Shown here: one piece after another, positions 1 through 7,311 of the stretch | Numbering within the stretch: the first letter of the stretch is position 1 | Layout of the letters: every line of letters starts with the position of its first letter | Source: a virus | IMG/VR virus record: IMGVR_UViG_3300024346_000451 | Span: 1 to 25,815 of that record | DNA: 25,815 nt | Reading direction: 5' to 3' (one strand) | Position numbers and translations under genes: made by a program | Notes under the pieces: model-generated | The model's database searches: none | What the model saw: the letters and a program-made list of their open reading frames with translations, nothing else | Told to the model about the DNA's origin: nothing

Positions 1-13
1 AAATTAAAACAAA

Positions 14-1220
14 TTGATAACACTTAATAACAAATACCGCCCGTTGTTTGAAAATGAAACTAGATATTTCATAGTCACGGGAGGTCGAAGGCAGTAGTAA
101 ATCATTCGGGGTTGCATCCTATCTTTGTGGTTTATCTTTTGAACCCGATCATAAAATACTTTTTACAAGGCAAACAATGACTTCGGCACATTTGTCAATC
201 ATTCCTGAATTTCAAGAAAAGATTGAGCTTATGAATGCTGAGCCATTTTTTGAGGTTAACAAAACAGAAATTAAAAATAGAACATCCAACACCGATATTA
301 TATTTCGTGGGATTAGAACAAGCTCAGGGGATCAAACCGCTAACTTAAAATCGTTGCAGGGGATTACAACTTGGATAGTTGATGAAGCTGAAGAACTAAC
401 AGATGAAACAGTATTTGATAAAATCAATTTATCCATTAGGCAGAAGGGCAAACAGAATCGAGTTATATTAATTCTTAACCCTGCAACAAAAGAGCATTGG
501 ATATATAAACGCTTCTTTGAAGATAGGGGCATACAAGAAGGATTTAACGGCATTAAAGAAGATGTTACTTATATTCACACTACCTACTTAGATAACATAA
601 ATAACCTGGATAAATCTTTTATTAACGAGGTTGAACGTATCAAAGTAAACAACCCTACAAAATATAAGCATCAAATATTAGGCGGTTGGTTAAACAAAGC
701 TGAGGGCGTTGTATTTACTAACTGGCGTATTGATGAATTTAAAGAAGTAAACAAATCTGTTTACGGACAAGATTTTGGATTTAGTATTGATCCTACAACT
801 TTGATTCAGGTTTCTGTTGACAAAGACCGCAAAAAAATCTATTGCAAAGAACTACTTTATAAAACGGGGTTAACAACTTCACAAATCTACGATGAAAATA
901 ACCGGTATTGCGGTGCCTTTAATTTAATTATTGCTGATAGTGCTGAGCCACGTTTAATATCTGAACTACAAAGCAGGGGTTTAAATATTAAGGGTATTAA
1001 AAAACCTACAATAATTGAACGGATTGCTTTAGTTCAAGATTATGAATTAATAATAGATCCTAATTCAACTAACTTAGTTAAGGAACTAAATAACTACGTT
1101 TGGCACGATTCTAAAAGCCAAACACCAATCGATGATTATAACCATTTATTAGATGCTTTAGGTTATGCCGTTTGGGATTTAATCGGCAAACCTAATTTTG
1201 GGCGTTACAATTTTGATTAA
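14..1220 (+). CDS. terL: Terminase large subunit, broken by an apparent 1-nt frameshift
   Basis: ATPase and nuclease motor that packages DNA into the prohead. The 5' part (positions 14-88, TTG as a possible start after a stop at 5-7) reads in one frame up to GGR. An extra base near 89 then breaks the frame, and reading resumes at position 90 as GSSKSFGVASY. Together these rebuild a Walker A of GGRGSSKS. The first ATG in the downstream frame is at 177 and is probably not the true start. Numbering from that ATG, Walker B is WIVDEAEE (66-73) and the coupling motif is LNPATKEHW (100-108). RNase H-like nuclease acidic residues fit D199 (QDFGF), D254 (IIADS) and D326 (HLLDAL). The rebuilt protein is about 401 aa, normal for a terminase_3/PBSX-like family. 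The break lies about 90 nt from the window edge, so an assembly or sequencing indel is the simplest explanation. The small subunit is outside the window. Confidence 0.88.
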
Positions 1221-1221
1221 T

Positions 1222-1235
1222 TTCGTTTATATATT
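1222..1235 (+). promoter_or_regulatory. TTCGTTTA-N6-ATG element, copy 1
   Basis: TTCGTTTA at 1222-1229 followed by six A/T bases and then the ATG at 1236. It sits in the short gap after terL. The same octamer with identical spacing to the start codon occurs before the protease (9519) and the portal (12323). Role is inferred: a phage late promoter giving a very short leader, or a translation initiation element. It does not match the host-type TAnnTTTG box. Confidence 0.5.
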
Positions 1236-1904
1236 ATGAAGATACTTATACCAACATCCTTAGAAGATGTAACTATTGAGCAATTTATTAAATACAACCG
1301 CATTACTAAACTTGAAGAAGTAGATGACGAGGTTATAATGGTTTCTGTTATAGCTAACTTTTGTGATTTAAGCGTTGAAGATGTGCTTAAAATTCCTGTT
1401 AAGGATATGAAGGAAATCGCTCAGCAAATTGTTGATGTGCTTAATACTGAGCCGAGGGATATACAAATTTACAAAGACTTAGGGCGCATTCCTAACTTTG
1501 ATAATATAAGCGCTGGCGAATATATTGATTTGGATAAATACTTTACCGATCCTGAAAACTATCATAGGGCTATGGCAGTGCTTTACAGACCAATTAAAAA
1601 GAAATTAGGTAGTAAGTATATATTAGAAGATTATAAGGGCTCAGATGATACGTGTGAAAGTATGTTAAAACTACCTTTAGAATTGTTACTTAGTTCGATG
1701 GTTTTTTTTTCGAATTTAAACAGCGAATTATTGAAAGCTACGAGGGACTTTTTACAACAACCGACAGCGGAGATAGATTTATTGGAGAAACATTTGGCGG
1801 AAAATGGGGCTGGTATCAATCAATTTACACAGTTGCTGGAGGAAACTATTTTGATTTTAAACGAGCAACGCAAACCAATATCCATCAATTTCTCACTTAT
1901 TTAG
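1236..1904 (+). CDS. Tail assembly chaperone (gpG-like, frame-0 product)
   Basis: A 222-aa soluble protein resembling, from memory, a family common in Bacteroidota siphophages, with a central EYIDLDKYF...AMAVLYRPI block (residues about 94-119), an ILEDYKG motif, a PLELLLSSMVFF helix (about 147-158) and a C-terminal INQFTQLLEE segment. The family is usually labelled hypothetical. I call it a tail assembly chaperone because a long, overlapping -1 frame opens in its 3' half behind a T TTT TTT run at 1703-1709, the arrangement of lambda G/GT. Chaperones of this kind bind the tape measure during tail assembly. The start at 1236 is fixed by the TTCGTTTA element. The next gene overlaps the end of the -1 frame. 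Identity is an inference from family memory and the frameshift layout. Confidence 0.68.
   Translation: MKILIPTSLEDVTIEQFIKYNRITKLEEVDDEVIMVSVIANFCDLSVEDVLKIPVKDMKEIAQQIVDVLNTEPRDIQIYKDLGRIPNFDNISAGEYIDLDKYFTDPENYHRAMAVLYRPIKKKLGSKYILEDYKGSDDTCESMLKLPLELLLSSMVFFSNLNSELLKATRDFLQQPTAEIDLLEKHLAENGAGINQFTQLLEETILILNEQRKPISINFSLI
1703..1709 (+). other. Candidate -1 ribosomal frameshift site T TTT TTT
   Basis: Nine T residues span 1702-1710. In the frame of the chaperone the codons are GTT TTT TTT TCG, so 1703-1709 is a perfect X XXY YYZ heptamer, where both tRNAs can re-pair after slipping back one base. The -1 frame is closed by a TAG at 1691-1693 and is then open to 1960. RNA polymerase slippage on the T run is an alternative mechanism. 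Confidence 0.65.
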
Positions 1905-1960
1905 AATTTAAGATTGATTTAGCAAATGAAGAAAACAAACAATTAAAAAAGCATGAATAA
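1709..1960 (+). CDS. -1 frame extension of the tail chaperone (gpGT-like part)
   Basis: After slippage, translation would continue for 83 codons in the -1 frame, giving a fusion of about 241 aa (158 + 83) rather than 222 aa. The extension contains FGGKWGWYQSIY, then VAGGNYFDF, then a QFLTYLEFK...LKKHE tail. The WGWYQSIY-AGG-LTYL pattern matches, from memory, a short protein often found right after this chaperone in Bacteroidota phages. The -1 frame has no good start codon of its own near its beginning, and overlaps frame 0 for about 195 nt. It ends in ATGAATAA, where the following gene starts at 1953, which suggests translational coupling to the frameshifted product. The frame-0 C-terminus also looks like a real family tail, so both frames appear used. 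Confidence 0.65.
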   Translation, partial: FEFKQRIIESYEGLFTTTDSGDRFIGETFGGKWGWYQSIYTVAGGNYFDFKRATQTNIHQFLTYLEFKIDLANEENKQLKKHE

Positions 1961-2417
1961 CGAATTTAATACAGTTATAAATTATCTTAAGGGATTGTTA
2001 ATTGCCGATCCCGATATTAATGTAGTAACACATGGTACTTCAAATGATATTGATATGGATAAAAAAACAAATTATCCATTAGGGCATATTCAGTTTCTAA
2101 GCTTCAATCCAAATTATGCAATGGGGGTTATGAGCTTTACATTTGATGTTTATATTTTAAACATTAGGGATACTTCAAAAATAACATCAACTGATAAATG
2201 GCTACGAAATGATAATGAGCTAAGCAACTATAACAAAGCGGTTGCAATTTCAAACAGGTTATTTTATTCTTTAAACGATATAAATGCAAATGATATTGAA
2301 GTTGCATCACAAACAAACCCTGAAGCAATATCCCTACAGTTTTTAAATATGTTAGATGGCTGTAGTTTTCAACTTGAATTAAGTATTACTAATTCTTACG
2401 ATCCGTGTGATGAATAA
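1953..2417 (+). CDS. Tail-terminator or head-tail joining-like protein
   Basis: A 154-aa protein with no membrane segment. It shows a pattern familiar from Bacteroidota siphophages: a DIDMDKKTNYPLGHIQF motif near residues 33-49, a VMSFTFDVYILNIRD strand block (about 59-73), a TDKWLRNDNEL segment and a hydrophobic helix with ISNRLFYSL. Proteins of this type have the alpha/beta size and layout of tail terminators, but are normally annotated as hypothetical. It starts inside the end of the chaperone -1 frame (ATGAATAA) and overlaps the next start by 8 nt in the same ATGAATAA arrangement, so expression of the three is probably coupled. The functional label is an inference from position and size. 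Confidence 0.45.
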   Translation: MNNEFNTVINYLKGLLIADPDINVVTHGTSNDIDMDKKTNYPLGHIQFLSFNPNYAMGVMSFTFDVYILNIRDTSKITSTDKWLRNDNELSNYNKAVAISNRLFYSLNDINANDIEVASQTNPEAISLQFLNMLDGCSFQLELSITNSYDPCDE

Positions 2418-2943
2418 AAAAGAAACGCAAAAGACACTTGATGAATTTAAGGAGTTTGTGATTGCAAAGTCAAAAGCAAATTTAGCTTCGATGAATAAAG
2501 ATTCTAGTAAGAAGCTAAGCAATAGTATTGATGGCGTTGCTAAAGTTATGCCTAATAGTTTTGCTTTAGATTTCACAATGGAAAAATACGGATTGTATCA
2601 GGACAAAGGGGTTAGTGGGGTTAAGAAAAAATACAATACCGAATACTCATATACAACTAAAATGCCGCCGCCATCAAAGTTAGATAAATGGATTGTAAGA
2701 AGGGGGATAGCTCCAAGAACAAGCTCAGGGCAATTTAAAACAAGAAAAGTACAAGATCCAAAAAAATTAGCACAATCAATACAATGGATAATTGCAAGGG
2801 GTATATTTATAAATGGTATTAAACCAAGTTTGTTTTTTACCAAACCATTTGAACAGGCGTTTAAAGAATTGCCTAATGAAGTTGCTGAAGCGTATGGATT
2901 AGATGTTGAGAATTTTATGGAATTTAGTTTAAAAGATATATAA
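2410..2943 (+). CDS. HK97 gp10-like tail completion/neck protein (tentative)
   Basis: A basic protein of about 177 aa. I chose the ATG at 2410 rather than the GTG one codon earlier, because it forms an ATGAATAA overlap with the preceding stop, as at 1953. It has a GLYQDKGVSG motif near residues 63-72, a PPPSKLDKWIVRRG segment, and PSLFFTKPFEQAF near the C-terminus. Early helix, middle loop with DxGVxG and terminal FFxKPFEQA match the general plan of HK97 gp10-like neck or tail-completion proteins that join head and tail tube. The stop overlaps the next start by one base (TAATG). Exact family assignment is not secure. Confidence 0.42.
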   Translation: MNKKETQKTLDEFKEFVIAKSKANLASMNKDSSKKLSNSIDGVAKVMPNSFALDFTMEKYGLYQDKGVSGVKKKYNTEYSYTTKMPPPSKLDKWIVRRGIAPRTSSGQFKTRKVQDPKKLAQSIQWIIARGIFINGIKPSLFFTKPFEQAFKELPNEVAEAYGLDVENFMEFSLKDI

Positions 2944-4730
2944 TGGCAAAGAAAATAGAAGTTAGGTTAGATAACAACCCTGTTAAAAATAATCTATATA
3001 GAAATATAATTAAATTTATAACCGTTGGGGGGCAAACAAATCCAAATTTAGGAACTGCATTTAATTTTAATGTTAAGGTTGTAAATACAACAATTAAAAA
3101 TATTAATAAAACATTTACTACATCAACAAGCGATTTAACAAATACAATTCGAGGGGCAAATGTAGCCGCTACAATATCTAATTTAGTAACTAATTTGCAA
3201 ACTTACAATACAGATGCTGCAATAGCTTATTCATCATTAGGTAATGAATTATATATTGATGTAACAACAACAGGTTCAGATGATGGATATGTAGTTGCAG
3301 TATCTAATAATACTATTGTTATTTCAAGTGCTTTTACTCAAATATTAACAGAAAGCTCAAGTGAACAATTTACTTTTAATTTAGCAATCCCTTCGGAGTT
3401 TATAACAGCAACTAATTATCAATTTCAATTTGCAGCTTTATTAACAGCAGGTAAAATTACAATAGGAGCTACAAAAGCCGAAACAGTTATTAATCTATAT
3501 AATTTTTTAGTTAACTATTATCAAACATATAGTTATATATCAGTTATTACAAATGTAGATGGCGCTGATATTATAATAAATAAATCGGATGTAACTGTTT
3601 CAACTGTTTCGGTTTCTACAAATGTTGATTTAACTTATGTTGATCTTACGCCACCTACAATAACAAAGGATGATATTATTTTATCAAGAAGCCCTTATAA
3701 CGTATTTATAGAACCTACAGTATTATTTGATTCAGCTGAAATTGAAATGCGGTTATATCGAGGGGAGTTTGATGTTGATAAACCTAACACGCCACAATTT
3801 ACATTATCAAATCAGGTTATAAAAGCAGGGCAAACAAAGATAAATTTTGAAGTAGCTAAATTTGTAAACGATTATTGTAAATCAAACATACCAACATTTG
3901 GCGAAGGGATAAATACTTCAACTGCTTTTGATTCAGTTTGGTTAGAAACAACTTTAACCGCTTTTTATTTAGGTAGCAATATAGGGCAACAAATTAAAAA
4001 CTTTTACGCTGTTGATGGCTTTGGTTATCATATAGAATTAATGAATCCTAAGATACAAACAAACGTATTAAGTAGTATTACAAATCATATTGTATATCGT
4101 GGTTCGGATTATCCAATTTACTTTATAAGTGAAGGATTAGAAACTATTAAAATTGGTGGCGTTTCGCAACCATTTGGATTAAACCCTGAATTTAACAATC
4201 AATTAGTTTCTTATATCAATATGAATAGCTATTTAGAAGATGAAGCTTTAGGCGACTTCTTTTTAGTTAGGTTTACTTATGAAACAGGGAATGAAGATCA
4301 TTACATAACTGTTAAAGATGCCTGCAAATATCCTTTATATAATTGTTTCTTTAAAAATAAGTATGGCGTATGGCAATCAATCCCGTTTAATTTAAGAAAT
4401 AAGCAATCATTTGAGGTTGAAAGTTCTGAATATATGCCTGTAATTTCAACATTTGGTGAGTATTCTTTACAATCACATCAGCAAAAAACATTTAATCCTA
4501 ATGCAAAAGAGAAAATAACGTGCAATACTGACTATTTACCGGAGTATTATAACGTATTATTTGATGAATTGATGCTATCGGAGTTTGTTTATTTAGAAAA
4601 TAACGGTCAATATTTGCCAGTTAACATAAATAAAAAGTCATTTGAACGTAAATCAAGGTTGTTTGACAAGCTAATTCAGTACACAATGGACTTTGAATAT
4701 TCGTTTAACAAGTTAAATCAAGTTTATTAA
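2943..4730 (+). CDS. Large tail-tip/baseplate structural protein with two tandem N-terminal domains
   Basis: A 595-aa protein without signal peptide or membrane segment. Residues about 34-130 and 138-232 look like two diverged copies of one Thr/Ser/Asn-rich beta domain (each has an FNFNV or FTFNL strand, an I-NL helix, a YIDV/IIIN strand and a DG..V turn). After these comes ILSRSPYNVFIEPT (about 246-259) followed by a region on deformation of strands with RLYRGEFD. The rest resembles, from memory, a protein common in Bacteroidota phages and related elements, probably part of the tail tip or baseplate. TAATG overlaps link it to both neighbours. A tail location is inferred from position between tail completion genes and the tape measure. 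No catalytic motif seen. Confidence 0.5.
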   Translation: MAKKIEVRLDNNPVKNNLYRNIIKFITVGGQTNPNLGTAFNFNVKVVNTTIKNINKTFTTSTSDLTNTIRGANVAATISNLVTNLQTYNTDAAIAYSSLGNELYIDVTTTGSDDGYVVAVSNNTIVISSAFTQILTESSSEQFTFNLAIPSEFITATNYQFQFAALLTAGKITIGATKAETVINLYNFLVNYYQTYSYISVITNVDGADIIINKSDVTVSTVSVSTNVDLTYVDLTPPTITKDDIILSRSPYNVFIEPTVLFDSAEIEMRLYRGEFDVDKPNTPQFTLSNQVIKAGQTKINFEVAKFVNDYCKSNIPTFGEGINTSTAFDSVWLETTLTAFYLGSNIGQQIKNFYAVDGFGYHIELMNPKIQTNVLSSITNHIVYRGSDYPIYFISEGLETIKIGGVSQPFGLNPEFNNQLVSYINMNSYLEDEALGDFFLVRFTYETGNEDHYITVKDACKYPLYNCFFKNKYGVWQSIPFNLRNKQSFEVESSEYMPVISTFGEYSLQSHQQKTFNPNAKEKITCNTDYLPEYYNVLFDELMLSEFVYLENNGQYLPVNINKKSFERKSRLFDKLIQYTMDFEYSFNKLNQVY

Positions 4731-7165
4731 TGGATGTTACCCTATATTTAAAGCGATTTGATGCCGATGGATACATAGCTTTGGACTTATTTAAGGATGA
4801 AAAGATTGAAATAAATCTACAAATCAAAAACTTAACCGATATTTCTAAAGTAAGAACGGATTTTACTCAAAACTTTACAATCCCCTGCTCACCAACTAAC
4901 AATAAAATGTTTGATTATTGGTATTCAGGCGATGTTTTAAGGCGTGATGATTCGCAAGCCAACGCTTATAATGCCAACATTCGAGTTGATGCCTATATTG
5001 AAGTAAATTCAACGCCATTCAGATACGGATCATTACAATTAGATTCAGCTAAATTAAAGAATGGGGTGCCTAATAGTTATTCGGTTACATTCTTTGGAGC
5101 TGGCGTTGGGTTAAGTGATAAATTTGGTGAAGATGAGTTAAAAGATTTGTTTCAAAATATACAAACCTATGATCATCCTTACAACGCAAATGTAATTCAA
5201 AGTTTAAATACTAATTATTTTGGTAATAATTCTGTTTATTATCCTTTAATAAGCGCAAAGACTTATTTAAAATATGCAACGAGTAATGACTTTGATTTGC
5301 ATAATAATGCTAATACAATAAACTATAAAGATTTTAAACCTGCATTAAGACTTATTAAGATTATTGAAGCTATTGAGACAAAATATAATCTAACATTTAG
5401 TCGTGATTTCTTTGATCGTGCTATTTTTTATAATTTGTTTATGTGGTTACATCGGGATGCTGATAGGTTATTACCTAGCTCAACGCCATTAGCAATAAAT
5501 TATACTTCTTTAGTAGTTAACCAAGCTGATTGGGCTTTGGCAACGCCTGAAATAAATATATCTACAGATTCAGTTGCTGTTAATTGGGCTAATTTTCCAA
5601 ATAATGTAACAACTAATAGAATTTTTATAGGGTTTAGAATTTTTACAAGTTCACCATATAAATATAAAATAGAAGTTTTTGATAATGGACTTTTGTATAA
5701 TACCTATAATAATTTGCAGTTTAATACAACAACAACAATATATTTAAAACAAAGATCCGAAGATAGTAACAATCATTTATTTACTTTTAAACTTACAGCT
5801 ATTGAAGAACAAATTACATTTACTTCAACTTTAGTTTATGAAGGCAGAAGAACTTTATATAACGTATACGATCAACCATACGATGTATATAGAATATTAA
5901 CAGCTACAACAGCAGCACAAACAACAGCAAATTCTATTGTTAAAATATCAGAACAAATACCTAATATGAAAGTAAAGGATTTCTTTAATAGCTTAATAAT
6001 ACAATTTAACTTAATTTTAAAATCAAGCTCAAGTTCAAACTATTATGTTGACACTTTAGATAATTGGTATTCTAAAGGCAAATCTTATGATATATCTAAC
6101 CTAATTGATTTAAAAGATATAACGGTTAACAAGGCAAAAGCTAAAAAATTTATTGAGTTTAAATATCAAAAAGCTGAGGCAATTTTAGGCAAACAATATT
6201 TTGAAAATAACGCAATAGGTTATGGCGATTTAAAAGCTGATTTTCAAATATCGGGTGATGAGCTTAAAATGGAATCTAAGTTTGAAAATATGATGTTTGA
6301 AAGGGTAGTTAATAATTCAACAAGCATTCCAACAGATTACCAATGTGGATTTGCGATTGATAAAACTTTAGCACCTGTTAAAACAGCGCCTTTAGTATTT
6401 TATAGAAATGGTTTTGATACGGGTGGCAATATTTATATACAAACTCCTGTAGCTGCTCTTGCTTTTACAAGAACTTGGCATACAGCAACTGAAGATAATA
6501 GAACACTTGAGCAGGTTACAAATACTTTAAATTTTGGTGCTGATAGTTCAACTTACTTTTATCAATTTTTAGATAATAGTTTATACTTTAATTTTTGGCA
6601 AACCTACATTGAGGATCTATATAATAAGCAAACAAGAGTATTAAATGTTAAGGGCAAAATGCCGATTAGAATTTTACAAAGATTAGGTTTAAATGATAGG
6701 TTTATAATAGGGCAAAAGAAATATAAAATTTCATCTTTAAAAGTTGATCTAACTACAAGCGAATGCGATATTGAAGTGTTTAGTGATTTTAGTGCGCCAT
6801 TTGATAGCTACGATGATACAATTTCATTAAGGGTTGATTCAACAGATTATACTGTAGATAGTGAATTGTTAAGCGTGGATGCTGATAGCATTCATTTACC
6901 CGTTACATCTTATATAATTAACGGGGTTAGTTTAACTGAATATAATGCAACTAAAGGCGAAGAACATTTTGAGGTTAAAATTGATGCTAATACTAATTGG
7001 ACTGCAACTCCTTTAAATAATTGGATAACTGTAAATAAAACAACAGGGAATGCAAGTGATTACATTCGTGTTTCAATTCCGATAAATACAGGAAGTGCAA
7101 GAAGTGGCGATTTAAAAATAACAATAGGAACTACGGATTTTAACATTGAAATAAACCAACTATGA
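4730..7165 (+). CDS. Tail-tip/baseplate hub-like protein ending in a BACON domain
   Basis: An 811-aa protein. The N-terminus (TDISKVRTDFTQNFTIPCSPTN at about 36-57, split here by my reading as strand-turn-strand, then residues to about 130 with SYSVTFFG) resembles a large tail protein widespread in Bacteroidota phages. The middle has a KVKDFFNSLIIQFNLIL helix and a domain with GKMPIRILQRLGLNDRF. The last 87 residues (about 725-811) have the BACON pattern: NTNWTATPLNNWITVNKTTG with W757 and W765, an Arg-Ser-Gly turn (SARSGDL) and a closing TTDFNIEINQ strand. BACON domains are thought to bind carbohydrate or mucin, so this tail protein may contact surface glycans. It starts in TAATG and ends in an ATGA overlap with a small gene. 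Confidence 0.6.
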   Translation: MDVTLYLKRFDADGYIALDLFKDEKIEINLQIKNLTDISKVRTDFTQNFTIPCSPTNNKMFDYWYSGDVLRRDDSQANAYNANIRVDAYIEVNSTPFRYGSLQLDSAKLKNGVPNSYSVTFFGAGVGLSDKFGEDELKDLFQNIQTYDHPYNANVIQSLNTNYFGNNSVYYPLISAKTYLKYATSNDFDLHNNANTINYKDFKPALRLIKIIEAIETKYNLTFSRDFFDRAIFYNLFMWLHRDADRLLPSSTPLAINYTSLVVNQADWALATPEINISTDSVAVNWANFPNNVTTNRIFIGFRIFTSSPYKYKIEVFDNGLLYNTYNNLQFNTTTTIYLKQRSEDSNNHLFTFKLTAIEEQITFTSTLVYEGRRTLYNVYDQPYDVYRILTATTAAQTTANSIVKISEQIPNMKVKDFFNSLIIQFNLILKSSSSSNYYVDTLDNWYSKGKSYDISNLIDLKDITVNKAKAKKFIEFKYQKAEAILGKQYFENNAIGYGDLKADFQISGDELKMESKFENMMFERVVNNSTSIPTDYQCGFAIDKTLAPVKTAPLVFYRNGFDTGGNIYIQTPVAALAFTRTWHTATEDNRTLEQVTNTLNFGADSSTYFYQFLDNSLYFNFWQTYIEDLYNKQTRVLNVKGKMPIRILQRLGLNDRFIIGQKKYKISSLKVDLTTSECDIEVFSDFSAPFDSYDDTISLRVDSTDYTVDSELLSVDADSIHLPVTSYIINGVSLTEYNATKGEEHFEVKIDANTNWTATPLNNWITVNKTTGNASDYIRVSIPINTGSARSGDLKITIGTTDFNIEINQL

Positions 7166-7311
7166 TACGATTAATTATTGATTTACTACAACAAGAAGAA
7201 TGGCTAGGTAAAAGTGAAATTATAGAATTAGCAAAGGGCAAAAATGAATTAGCTACTGATTGGAAAAGCGCAAAATATAAAATCAAAAGAATATGGCAGT
7301 CGAAAAAATAA
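7162..7311 (+). CDS. Small 49-aa protein between tail-tip and tape measure genes
   Basis: An open frame of 49 codons that begins with ATG in an ATGA overlap with the preceding stop and ends 19 nt inside the tape measure gene. It fills an otherwise 127-nt non-coding gap exactly. The product is charged and helical in look (MIRLIIDLLQQEEWLGKS... then ELATDWKSAKYKIKRIWQSKK), with a basic C-terminus and no membrane segment. Coupling on both sides argues for real translation. I do not recognise a family. A possible role in tail assembly is inferred from place only. Confidence 0.6.
   Translation: MIRLIIDLLQQEEWLGKSEIIELAKGKNELATDWKSAKYKIKRIWQSKK

Noticed and set aside
7162-7311. tRNA or other RNA gene in the gap before the tape measure
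   Set aside because: No cloverleaf or stable stem seen; the stretch is an open frame with coupled start and stop.
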